Assembly (NCBI RefSeq): GCF_008035925.1
Contig: NZ_CP036264.1
Span: forward strand, 7,783,641-7,847,640
Length of the DNA stretch: 64,000 nt
Source of the DNA: Stieleria maiorica
GTDB taxonomy: Bacteria; Planctomycetota; Planctomycetia; Pirellulales; Pirellulaceae
Direction of reading: 5' to 3'
Shown: one piece after another, positions 17,605-25,057 of the stretch
Layout: the number at the start of each line of letters is the position of its first letter
How positions within the stretch are numbered: position 1 is the stretch's first letter
Notes under the pieces: generated by a model
What the model saw: the letters and a program-made list of their open reading frames with translations, nothing else
The model's database searches: none
Told to the model about the DNA's origin: nothing
Program-made: the position numbers and the translations under genes

Positions 17605-17814
17605 ATGCAAAGTGAACCAGAAACCGTAAAACAAGCCGCTTCGTCAATTCTTCAGGGTCTTCCTGACGACGTGACGTGGGAGCGTGTGCAGTATCACCTT
17701 TTTGTCCGTCAACAAGTCGAACTTGGGTTGGCAGACGCTGAGGCTGGGCGGCTTCTTGAAACGTCAGATGTGCGCAAACGGCTGGATGTGGCTAAAGCGA
17801 ACGCATCCAAATGA
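17605..17814 (+). CDS. cassette 13: antitoxin of a RelE/ParE-type pair
   Basis: A 69-residue protein (MQSEPETVKQAASSILQGLP...RRLL-type C-terminus SDVRKRLDVAKANASK). Its length, helical/acidic character and 4-base ATGA overlap with the next gene fit the antitoxin of a type II toxin-antitoxin operon. The region VELGLADAEAGRLLETSDVRKR resembles antitoxins paired with ParE-like toxins. It would bind and neutralise the product of 17811-18143 and probably autoregulate the operon. Confidence 0.8.
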   Translation: MQSEPETVKQAASSILQGLPDDVTWERVQYHLFVRQQVELGLADAEAGRLLETSDVRKRLDVAKANASK

Positions 17815-18143
17815 AGCTCCGCTGGACCGAAAGGGCGACGGATCAATTGATTGGTGTCCACGACTACATCGCTCAATCCTCTCCAGAGTTCGCTTCTGCG
17901 GTTGCCGAACGAATTTTCGCTCGCCCCGAGCCACAACTCATTGATTTCCCGTACTCCGGATCCGTTGTTCCCGAATACGGACGCAATGACATTCGCGAAG
18001 TGTTCTCCGACTCATATCGGATCATACATCAAGTACTGCCTGGCGAGGTTCGTATACTTGCTGTGATTCATGGATCGATGACCCTTCCAATGTCTCCTCC
18101 ATCAGACGGCGAACCAGACGATGCACGTGAGCCGCCGAGCTGA
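17811..18143 (+). CDS. cassette 13: RelE/ParE-family toxin
   Basis: A 110-residue protein with the RelE/ParE fold signature: MKLRWTERATDQLIGVHDYI at the N-terminus, DFPYSGSVVPEYGRNDIREVF, then SYRIIHQVLPGEVRILAVIHGSM. ParE-like toxins act on gyrase and RelE-like toxins on ribosome-bound mRNA; sequence alone does not decide which. The last dozen residues (DGEPDDAREPPS) are translated from the left arm of attC 13, so they are an appendage derived from the recombination site. Toxin-antitoxin cassettes are known to stabilise large integron arrays. Confidence 0.87.
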   Translation: MKLRWTERATDQLIGVHDYIAQSSPEFASAVAERIFARPEPQLIDFPYSGSVVPEYGRNDIREVFSDSYRIIHQVLPGEVRILAVIHGSMTLPMSPPSDGEPDDAREPPS

Positions 18144-18197
18144 GTTTGTTGAAGTGGTGAGTCGTTTGCGGCGGCCACGTGATCGCGGTCGTTCGCG
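18108..18197 (+). other. attC site 13
   Basis: Boxes GGCGAAC and GTTCGCG; stems CGAT/ATCG, CACGTG/CACGTG and GCCGCCG/CGGCGGC. The left half overlaps the end of the toxin gene. Confidence 0.88.
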
Positions 18198-18622
18198 GCG
18201 GTAGACTTGGCTGCGATGGTCCGGCGCCTGTCGTCCATGCTGCTGACGGGTGCGCTCGAATTTGGCCCACTTGATGTCGTCGAACCTCCGTTTCCTGGGA
18301 TTCGCTCTTGATGTCACGGTATGACGGGTGCGCGGTCGACTCGGCTGACGAAGACAAACCGACGCCTGACGACTTCAATGCTGAAAACCGACGCCTGAAA
18401 TGCTGACTGGAGATTGGGAGGTTCGAATTTCCCGTGGCGATTCGAATCGAGTACATTGGCAAACCGCGACGATGTTTCAAGCCGGCGTGCCGACCGGCGC
18501 CACGAACCGGGCGATGCACCCCAGCACACTCATTGTTGCGAGACGCAAACTTTTACCCGATTCGGTCATCACGCTCACGCCATCTCAATCGTAAAGGTCC
18601 GTGTGCGAGGTGATCGCTGATG
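18192..18622 (+). repeat. repeated 431-bp cassette, copy 3
   Basis: Matches copies 1 and 2 over its whole length apart from one base near the left end (ggcggtag for ggcagtag). It follows the toxin-antitoxin cassette and precedes the two-helix membrane protein. Confidence 0.87.
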
Positions 18623-18628
18623 TTATGT
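18501..18628 (+). other. attC site 14 (long type)
   Basis: Same as attC 8 and 11 up to the G of the right box. The box continues GTTATGT because the next cassette differs. Confidence 0.8.
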
Positions 18629-18717
18629 CGCTTCATTGATCGCGTCAAATTCTTCCAATATTTGCAAGCTTTGACCGAATCACCTGTAGTTCTTACCTCC
18701 GTCACTGGGAAAAACGC

Positions 18718-18915
18718 ATGAATAATCCATTCCTACCGGCTCTAGTCATTTTTGGGCCATTTTTCTTGCTTTTGTTGTGCTTTACCCTTACTCGAGCAAG
18801 GGACAAAGAAAACCGGGTGACTCCGAACTCCGTCAGTTTGGCAATTGGTGCGTCCCTACTTATTGGCGTTTTGGGCGGTGCCGTCGTTATTACGATATGG
18901 TCACTAAACGCATAA
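18718..18915 (+). CDS. cassette 15: small two-helix membrane protein, 65 aa
   Basis: Two hydrophobic helices (LPALVIFGPFFLLLLCFTL and SLAIGASLLIGVLGGAVVITIW) flank a charged loop (TRARDKENRVTP). The size and topology are those of a small membrane protein of unknown role. The cassette is AT-richer than its neighbours, suggesting a different origin. Confidence 0.65.
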   Translation: MNNPFLPALVIFGPFFLLLLCFTLTRARDKENRVTPNSVSLAIGASLLIGVLGGAVVITIWSLNA

Positions 18916-19004
18916 GATTTCACTTGTTCCCTTAGCTGAATCTCCAGACGAGTACCAACTATCTTGTGATCAACGCGGCTGGCAGTCGCTCATAAAACGC
19001 CACG

Positions 19005-19094
19005 ACATAACAAAGCCGTGAACCGGAGCACTCATTCACGCGGCAACTGAAATCAAAGCCTTCCGTTCGTGCCCGGTTACGGCGGTCGTTATCG
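19005..19094 (+). other. attC site 15
   Basis: Boxes ACATAAC and GTTATCG; stems GCCGT/ACGGC, AACCGG/CCGGTT and GCAC/GTGC, with an unpaired G and A. This is the site closest to the textbook TAACAA...CGTTA form. Confidence 0.88.
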
Positions 19095-19147
19095 GGACGG
19101 GATGATCTCAAGCGAACCGGACGCTTTCCTCTCGTGTCTTACGGCTC

Positions 19148-19699
19148 ATGGACGACTCAACGACACGCCCGCTTCTCATCCTTGATCTGGATGAAACTCT
19201 CATCCACGGCGCAGAATCGCGTCTTCACCGTGATGCCGACTTCAAGGTTGGGCCATTTCACATTTACATGCGTCCGCATCTGCAAGCGTTTTTTGATTCG
19301 ATCGCTCGACACTTTGATGTTGCGATCTGGTCGTCAGCATCGCCGGACTATGTTGACGGCATCGCGTCCATGCTTGCAAGATTCGTCACCAGTTGGCAAT
19401 TCGTCTGGAGCCGTGTCCGTTGCGTACAGCGAATGGATCCCGAAATGATGACGAAGATCTTCATCAAGGATCTTCGGAAGGTCAAACGTCGTGGATTCGA
19501 TCTTGATCGCGTCTTAATGGTTGATGACACGCGGCACAAAGTATCACGTAACTATGGCAATGCGATCTACATCCCGCCCTACGAAGGCAAGGACGAGGAT
19601 GCTGAACTTCCGCAGCTAGCCAAGTACGTTAACTCGTTGCGTCATGAGCCAAACTTTCGCAGAATAGAGAAACGCGGTTGGCGCACCAAGCCGCTATGA
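19148..19699 (+). CDS. cassette 16: HAD-superfamily NIF/FCP1-like phosphatase
   Basis: A 183-residue protein with HAD motif I as LLILDLDETLIHG (nucleophile and acid in DLDET), motif II as VAIWSSAS, and motif IV as VLMVDDTRHK. MRPHLQAFFDSIARHFDVAIWS followed by NAIYIPPY is the arrangement of NLI-interacting-factor/FCP1-like phosphatases, which dephosphorylate Ser/Thr in eukaryotes. Bacterial members are uncommon and their substrates unknown. The gene starts about 60 bases after the cassette boundary and ends 31 bases before attC 16. Confidence 0.85.
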   Translation: MDDSTTRPLLILDLDETLIHGAESRLHRDADFKVGPFHIYMRPHLQAFFDSIARHFDVAIWSSASPDYVDGIASMLARFVTSWQFVWSRVRCVQRMDPEMMTKIFIKDLRKVKRRGFDLDRVLMVDDTRHKVSRNYGNAIYIPPYEGKDEDAELPQLAKYVNSLRHEPNFRRIEKRGWRTKPL

Positions 19700-19730
19700 A
19701 ATAGATGAAGTCAATCTCGCACAAACTGCC

Positions 19731-19822
19731 CGATAACCATGACATCCACCGAAGGACGCGAGTCGAACGGTTTGGCAATGGTTGAGTCTTTCGCGCGTCC
19801 TCGGTGATGTCTGCCGTTCGCG
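19731..19822 (+). other. attC site 16 (last complete site)
   Basis: Boxes CGATAAC and GTTCGCG; stems GACAT/ATGTC, CACCGA/TCGGTG and GGACGCG/CGCGTCC, with an unpaired C and A. Confidence 0.88.
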
Positions 19823-20103
19823 CTCCTACCCGACGCGTGGCGGCAACGCCGGGTCAACTTTCGTGTTTTTCGCGTCGTTCGTGGTTGCTCTCTTTTCCGC
19901 TGTTCCCATCGCGATCCTAGGCCTGACATCCCGGTTTGATTGATGCGCTCGAAGAGCCCCCATCGGGATTTTCAGACCTCTGTTTCCTGGGATTCGCATT
20001 TGGTTTCGTCGTTTGACTGGTGCGCTGACAAACCGACGACTGATATGACGACTTTAAAGTCATTGCTGAATCCAACGGACCAGCTGCCCGGGCGATGTGT
20101 CTG
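19817..20103 (+). repeat. cassette 17: repeated-cassette relative truncated by the IS
   Basis: The segment around 19925-20070 (ctgtttcctgggattcgc, then gacaaaccgacga) matches the repeated cassettes and cassette 3, and the same SWDS reading frame is kept. No attC follows before the IS begins, so the cassette has lost its 3' end. Confidence 0.6.
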
Positions 20104-20137
20104 AGGCCCGGAGGGCCGGCAGAGTGTCTGCCGGTGG

Positions 20138-20162
20138 CGTCAGCCCTCGTTGTTATACACAA
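20138..20162 (+). repeat. left inner inverted repeat of the IS
   Basis: The sequence starting cgtcagccctcgttgttat matches the reverse complement of 21688-21712. Confidence 0.85.
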
Positions 20163-20252
20163 ATTTTTGATGATGTATTGATTCGCGAAATCGCTCAAAC
20201 TGTTGCTTACAGGGAGTTCAGGTGCACGACAGGTAGCAACGGAGTGTTTGCG

Positions 20253-21686
20253 ATGGTGAGCCAATGGGTGATTGACGAATTAGAAACGGTGGATCTTGGC
20301 GACAAGAGACGAAATGAACGACTTGCCGAAGTGCTCTCCGCCATGGCTGGTTTGCCGAGCAAGAGCATTCCTGCTGCAGTCGGCGCAGGACACAACGAAA
20401 CAACGGCAGCCTACCGACTTTTTGATAACGATGCGATCTGCTTTGAGGACATTTTAGCGCCCCATATAGATGCCTGCTATAAGCGTCTTGCTGAGCAAGA
20501 AGTTGTCATCTTGGCTCACGATACGACGGAACTGGATTTGACGAAACCTAACACGCAAGTAGAAGGGGCCGGTCCGCTAGATGGCAGTTCACGCTACGGC
20601 GAGTTGCTTCACCCGCTGATGGCGTTCACTCCCACCGGCACGCCCTTAGGAACCGTTGCAGCAGAACTTTGGACTCGCGAGGAAGGTCCGTCAAAAGCCG
20701 ATGATCGAAAGAAAGTGCCGATTGAAGAGAAGGAGTCTCTGCGATGGCTTGAAAACCACCGCGAAGCACAGTTGATCGCTAGCGAGCACCCCGAAACGCA
20801 AGTTGTCTGCGTGGCTGACAGCGAAGCGGACATTTTTGAAGTCATCGAGTGTAATTCCGATTCTCCAAAGAACTTTTGGTGGATTATTCGCAGTTGCTAT
20901 GACCGTTCGATCGTTGATCAGCACGGTCGGCCATCAGGAAATCTGCATGAAAAACTCGCCGCGAGCAAAGTACGCTACACCAAAGCGATAACGATTCGTT
21001 CGCACCAACCCAAGTTAGCCTGTGACAAACGAGCACGCAATCAACCGCGAGAGGCACGCCAATGCGAACTCGAGGTGCGTGCAACGACGCTGACACTGAA
21101 GACCCCCTATCGGCCCGATCGACACCTACGGCCCACGAAAGTCAACGCGATTTGGGCTCACGAGATCGATCCGCCTGAAGGGGATACGCCTATCAGTTGG
21201 CTGTTGCTGACCAATATGCCGATTTCGAACAAGGAAGAGATTGAGCTGGTGTTGTCTTACTACTGCATTCGCTGGTTGATCGAAGTATTCTTCCGAACTC
21301 TCAAATCAGGCACTCGCATCGAAGCAAAGCGGTTTGAAAAGATCGAACGATTCGAGCGTTGTCTCGCTGTTTCGATGATCTTGGCGTGGCGAACGTTCTA
21401 CAGCGTGCGGATCGGTCGCGAATGTCCAGACGTCAGCTGTGAAGCAGTATTCGTAGCCGACGAATGGCAGCCGGTATACAAGATCGTCACCGGGGAAGAT
21501 CCGCCAAAGAAACCACCGACGTTGAAGGAGATCGTCCGCATGATCGCTCGGCTTGGCGGCTACATCGACCGACCACGACATGACGAACCTGGCACCGATA
21601 CGGTCATGCGCGGCATGGAACGACTCTACGACATCAGTAGTTGTTGGCGAAGCTTTGGTCCAAATGCAACCAGATCAGGGGAATGA
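20253..21686 (+). CDS. IS4/Tn5-like DDE transposase
   Basis: From the ATG at 20253 (MVSQWVIDELETVDLGDKRR) the product has 477 residues. The DDE residues are likely in VILAHDTTELD, VVCVADSEADIFE and the IS4 YREK signature YYCIRWLIEVFFRTLKSG. The N-terminal DLGDKRRNERL and the AGHNETTAAYRLFDND segment are typical of Tn5/IS50-type transposases. The frame is open upstream to 20097, but that part runs through the terminal repeat and lacks transposase similarity. The gene looks intact. Confidence 0.93.
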   Translation: MVSQWVIDELETVDLGDKRRNERLAEVLSAMAGLPSKSIPAAVGAGHNETTAAYRLFDNDAICFEDILAPHIDACYKRLAEQEVVILAHDTTELDLTKPNTQVEGAGPLDGSSRYGELLHPLMAFTPTGTPLGTVAAELWTREEGPSKADDRKKVPIEEKESLRWLENHREAQLIASEHPETQVVCVADSEADIFEVIECNSDSPKNFWWIIRSCYDRSIVDQHGRPSGNLHEKLAASKVRYTKAITIRSHQPKLACDKRARNQPREARQCELEVRATTLTLKTPYRPDRHLRPTKVNAIWAHEIDPPEGDTPISWLLLTNMPISNKEEIELVLSYYCIRWLIEVFFRTLKSGTRIEAKRFEKIERFERCLAVSMILAWRTFYSVRIGRECPDVSCEAVFVADEWQPVYKIVTGEDPPKKPPTLKEIVRMIARLGGYIDRPRHDEPGTDTVMRGMERLYDISSCWRSFGPNATRSGE

Positions 21687-21687
21687 A

Positions 21688-21712
21688 TTGTGTATAACAA
21701 CGAGGGCTGACG
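21688..21712 (-). repeat. right inner inverted repeat of the IS
   Basis: Exact reverse complement of the left inner repeat; it begins two bases after the transposase stop. Confidence 0.85.
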
Positions 21713-21931
21713 GGCCCGGCAAGCACTCTGTCAGCCCATCGGGCTTTCGCCACCCAGCTCGAATTCGCGTGGTGCTGAGAAGCTGGCACGCTCCTCCTCG
21801 ATCCGCTCTAATTCGGTCCTGTGAGCGGCCCACCCGAGGGCTGACAGTGCTCTCAAACGCAATCGATCCCCGTTGCTCCCGTGCGGGGATTGATCGCCAT
21901 TGGTTACCCGTAGAAGAACCTGACACGCGAA

Positions 21932-22450
21932 ATGCCTTCTGACTTTTTCGGCGATCTCCGTGGACCTCTGAAAATCGAGTTGACCCGACTTCTTGCGACA
22001 CTCGCAAAGGATAAGGACAACTACGGCTTTGCTCTCGCCGTTCCGAACGACTACGGAAGTGCCTTCTTCGTCTACGCCGTCGGAAAGGAATCGACTCTCG
22101 CGAACGATTCGCTTGACTGTCGGTATTCGCCCGTTGAATGGACGCCGTCATGGATGCCCTTGGCCGACGCAAACGATGCGTTGCAAGGGGCTGTGGAACG
22201 ATTCAGTGCGGAGTACGAAGGTGTCGCTGATGCTGCGGAACAGGAACAGATGCATGATCAGTTTGTCACTGATTGTGCCACCGCGTGTCTGGAAGTGCTT
22301 CAAGAATGTGGTGACGAGGGACTCTTCGGCTGTATTTGGTACAAGGTGTTGGACATGTCTGACGATGAGCATCCCGTCGTGGCGGAGGCGTTTCGTCGTC
22401 TTAATTCTGGCCGGGCGAGGTCAGAGGCCGCGCCGCTATTCGACTATTGA
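21932..22450 (+). CDS. DUF4303-like protein
   Basis: A 172-residue soluble protein. The N-terminal helix (LTRLLATLAKDKDNYGFALAVPNDYGSAFFVYAVGKES) followed by CRYSPVEWTPSWMPLADAN, where an acidic/aromatic W-W patch appears, resembles DUF4303 family proteins. That family often occurs among small accessory and polymorphic-toxin-type neighbourhoods; its biochemical role is not established. It lies between the IS and the ankyrin gene, with no attC after it. Confidence 0.6.
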   Translation: MPSDFFGDLRGPLKIELTRLLATLAKDKDNYGFALAVPNDYGSAFFVYAVGKESTLANDSLDCRYSPVEWTPSWMPLADANDALQGAVERFSAEYEGVADAAEQEQMHDQFVTDCATACLEVLQECGDEGLFGCIWYKVLDMSDDEHPVVAEAFRRLNSGRARSEAAPLFDY

Positions 22451-22538
22451 CCGCCCAGTTCCGACGATCCGCTGGCGATCAACCTGACAACCGCGAGACG
22501 GCGATGGACCGATCACTTCGGCATCACAGGCAGACTGA

Positions 22539-23186
22539 ATGATGATCGACAGTAACTCTAGATTTGCTCGGGCGATTGCAGACGAGGATGTCGCGGCAGC
22601 GATCGCGATCGCCCGCGATGATCCGGGCGTGATCGACTTGAAACTCCCCAGTTCGTATCAGTACGAGCGGGCGCTGCATGCTGCGGTTCGAGTCGATTCA
22701 GCAGAACTTGCCGAGATCGTGCTCGATCACGGGGTGGAGGTCGATGTGCACGATGGCGAAGGGTACACACCGCTTTTCCTCGCTCCAGAGCGTGGCGCGT
22801 CATTGGACGTGGTCAAGTTATTGGTCGAGCGAGGAGCGGATATCCACGTTGACAACGACAACCCGCTGTGGTCCGCAATCTGGCATGTGTCGTACGGGTT
22901 CGGCGGGATGCCGATCGTCCGTTACCTGGTGAAACAAGGGTCACGCCCGCGAGGATTGACGCATGCCGCCGAAGCCGGAAAGTTAAGGATCGTCCAAGTC
23001 CTCACGGAGCTGGGGGCGAATTTGAACGAAGTAGACGAGGCCGGCCACACGCCCCTGGACTATGCCACCGGAGTGGCCAAAACTTTCATGTGGGAACAAA
23101 TCAAAAAGAAGAAATCGCGGGAGCACAAGGGCGTGGAGAAGTTTCTGCGTTCACAGGGGGGCAAGCTATCGGCAGAATTGAAGTGA
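22539..23186 (+). CDS. ankyrin-repeat protein
   Basis: A 215-residue protein. Ankyrin consensus segments are visible: LHAAVRVDSAELAEIVLDHGVEVDVHDGEGYTPLFLA, then LDVVKLLVERGADIHVDNDNPLW, then LRIVQVLTELGANLNEVDEAGHTPLDYA. That makes about four to five repeats and implies a protein-binding role. The C-terminus is Lys-rich (KKKKSREHKG). No signal peptide is present, so it is probably cytoplasmic. Confidence 0.88.
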   Translation: MMIDSNSRFARAIADEDVAAAIAIARDDPGVIDLKLPSSYQYERALHAAVRVDSAELAEIVLDHGVEVDVHDGEGYTPLFLAPERGASLDVVKLLVERGADIHVDNDNPLWSAIWHVSYGFGGMPIVRYLVKQGSRPRGLTHAAEAGKLRIVQVLTELGANLNEVDEAGHTPLDYATGVAKTFMWEQIKKKKSREHKGVEKFLRSQGGKLSAELK

Positions 23187-23364
23187 TGCCAAACCACTTC
23201 GCTGTACCGGCGCCGCGGACCTCGTGGAGGCTGTAGTGGAGGCTGTAATTGATGACGACCATTCACAGCAACTCCCCCTGCGACGAGCTGCCAACCTGAA
23301 TTGTTCTTGCCAGATAGCAAGGCCAAAATCATGCGTGCACTTGATCACGGCCTAGGTCGCAACG

Positions 23365-23829
23365 ATGACTCCACGATTTAGTTTGCGTCAGCTGATGTTT
23401 GCCTTGACGATCGCCGTCTTCGGCGTATGGTCGATCTCGATCGGGCTTTCGCGCGCGCGGCACAACGCGGACGCATCCCAGAGTACCTACGCCGCGAGAC
23501 TGGTCGCGCAAATGTGTGTTCGGCACATGAGTTTCAACGGTGATACTTGGCCGAAAGGCTGGCATGAACTCCGAGATGACTTCGCCCCATGCATGGCACG
23601 CGCACGTCAACCATGGGATTTCGATGACCTCATGGACCGGGTCGGCGTCGACTGGAACGTCGATCCGACGGATCTGCTGACGGTGCCGGATTCTCCCACC
23701 GTCATCTGGGTTGCGAGCGATCCAGATTTTCCATTTCACGGCACAACTCCAAACGCCATCGTGCTGCGACACCTTCACGATCAGAATCATTTGCAAAACG
23801 CTGGTACGGTCAGCGTGGATGCGTTCTAA
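23365..23829 (+). CDS. planctomycete membrane-anchored hypothetical protein
   Basis: A 154-residue protein beginning MTPRFSLRQLMFALTIAVFGVWSISIGL, an Arg-containing start followed by one transmembrane helix. The RFSLRxLM start is shared by many short planctomycete membrane proteins of unknown role, including the one at 34378. The remainder is soluble and acidic (DFDDLMDRVGVDWNVDPTDLLTVPDSPTVIWV), probably outside the cytoplasm. Confidence 0.7.
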   Translation: MTPRFSLRQLMFALTIAVFGVWSISIGLSRARHNADASQSTYAARLVAQMCVRHMSFNGDTWPKGWHELRDDFAPCMARARQPWDFDDLMDRVGVDWNVDPTDLLTVPDSPTVIWVASDPDFPFHGTTPNAIVLRHLHDQNHLQNAGTVSVDAF

Positions 23830-24082
23830 TCTCGCCGTGAGGTTGGCTCAACTAAGGCTGGAAATGCTCTGATGCGCGATCGACCTTGCACGACCACTAA
23901 TGCCAATCGATTGCTTGTCACAACCTCAATGACGAGGGCCGATCACGGGATTCGCTTTGACAGACGTTTTTGGTGTCAATGATGTTAGTGCTTTGGTATT
24001 GAGTCGCAATGACATGCGGTTCCCGAGGGCGAGTTTCTTCGTCCCAACGACGCAAGCCGCCACTAGGATGTGGACTTAAAAC
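23830..24082. other. intergenic, nothing recognised
   Basis: About 250 bases with no gene-like frame and no repeat recognised; presumably the upstream region of the broken acetyltransferase gene. Confidence 0.35.
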
Positions 24083-24652
24083 GTGTCCGTTTTCCAACTG
24101 CCGATCGAGACAGACCGAATGTTGATCCGTCGCCTGGTTCAAGGCGACCGCGACGGCCTCTTTGCGATCTATGGTGACGCAGAGAACGCTCGCTACAACT
24201 TCTATCGGCCATGGACAATCGAGCAGATTGAATCGCATATTGATGCGCAGTCGCAGATTGATGTCGATTCCCCCGGAATTGCGGTGATGCTGGCGGCATT
24301 TCTGCAAGATTCCGACGAGTTGGTTGGTTGTATCGAACTGACCAATGTCAGCCCTGACGATCGTCAATCCGAAATCGGCTACTCATTCAACCGATCCTAT
24401 ACTGGAAAGGGATTAGCGACGGAGGCTGTTGTCGGAGTGCTCGGCTATGCCTTCAACTGTCTAGGTTAGCACCGAGTTTGCGCGGGCGTGGACACCCGAA
24501 ACGAGCGTTCTTGGCGACTTCTGGAACGCGTCGGGATGCGAAAAGAAGCGCACTTCATCGATGCAAATCTGGAATCGGATGGCTGGTCGGATGACTTTGT
24601 CTATGCGATGTTGGACTACGAGTGGAACCGGAAATATGCGAGCACCACTTAG
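24083..24652 (+). pseudogene. GNAT acetyltransferase interrupted by one amber codon
   Basis: Residues 1-128 read as a RimJ/RimL-type GNAT domain (TDRMLIRRLVQGDRDGLFAIYGD...IGYSFNRSYTGKGLATEAVVGVLGYAF). A TAG at 24467-24469 then interrupts the sequence CLG*HRVCAGVDTRNERSWRLLERVGM. The same frame continues to 24652 with the expected second half, including the NxxSxxLLExxGMxxE motif. A single base change at a codon such as TTG would restore a 189-residue protein. Either the gene is recently inactivated, the amber codon is read through, or this is a sequencing error. Confidence 0.85.
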
Positions 24653-24823
24653 CAATCGAATAAATGAATCGATTGCCTGGACCCCGTCTGGCAGCACGAG
24701 TCGCTACCGGCTCGTGTTGTCTGGAAAGACTTTCATGTGCCTCACCAAGTCGGCAATCATTCCTTGATCGCCCGAAACACTCTCCCCGCTTGCGAGGAGA
24801 ATGTTTCTGTCACATGCTCACGT
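24653..24823. other. intergenic between convergent genes
   Basis: A short gap between the broken acetyltransferase and the convergent lipoprotein gene. No strong hairpin plus T-tract was recognised. Confidence 0.3.
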
Positions 24824-25012
24824 CTATTCGCCGACGCTTTGCTGTTCGTTCATCTGTGCCCCTTGGCCTTCGATCGCCTCCCAATCGATCCCCTCTGGGG
24901 AGTCGAGTTTCTTGGCTTCGGTGGACCTGTCGCACCCGATCGTGCCGATGGCGGTGGCAATGGCGCAAATCGCGATGCAGGCGAATTTTCTTGCTCGTAA
25001 TGGTTTCATCAT
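24824..25012 (-). CDS. small lipoprotein following the DUF1559 gene
   Basis: From the ATG at 25012 (MMKPLRARKFACIAICAIATAIGTIGCDRS) the product has 62 residues. A basic start, a hydrophobic core and the lipobox IGTIGC give a clear lipoprotein signal. Only ~35 mostly acidic residues (EGIDWEAIEGQGAQMNEQQ) remain after the cysteine. It follows the DUF1559 gene on the same strand after 45 bases; such pairs recur in planctomycetes. Confidence 0.72.
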   Translation of the reverse strand: MMKPLRARKFACIAICAIATAIGTIGCDRSTEAKKLDSPEGIDWEAIEGQGAQMNEQQSVGE

Positions 25013-25057
25013 GACCTCATTGTGAATTTGTTTCTTGTTTGTCCGGTGAGTGCTCAA

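Larger units (their letters stand above)
11285..20103 (+). mobile_element. gene-cassette array with 16 attC-like sites and no adjacent integrase (CALIN)
   Basis: Short plus-strand genes, or no gene at all, alternate with imperfect palindromes of 88-127 bases. Each begins with a box ending AAC and ends with a box starting GTT. Between the boxes lie three nested stems with one unpaired G (C in one site) and usually one unpaired A in the left arm, which is the attC plan. Cassette boundaries, taken as the T after G in each right box, are 11285, 11787, 12448, 12911, 13374, 13908, 14440, 14953, 15384, 15838, 16540, 16971, 17521, 18192, 18623, 19089 and 19817. No intI-like tyrosine recombinase is found in the window. 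The right end is interrupted by an IS4-family element. Confidence 0.88.
20104..21740 (+). mobile_element. IS4-family insertion sequence
   Basis: Inverted ends cgtcagccctcgttgttat (starting at 20138) and its reverse complement (ending at 21712) are exact over about 25 bases and continue outwards imperfectly (cagagtg, tgccgg, gcccg). The true ends are therefore placed near 20104 and 21740 with some uncertainty. One transposase gene fills the element. No target-site duplication could be recognised. It terminates the cassette array. Confidence 0.8.

Noticed and set aside
20097-20252. Upstream start of the transposase
   Set aside because: That part of the frame runs through the terminal inverted repeat and shows no similarity to IS4 transposases; the ATG at 20253 gives the expected N-terminus.
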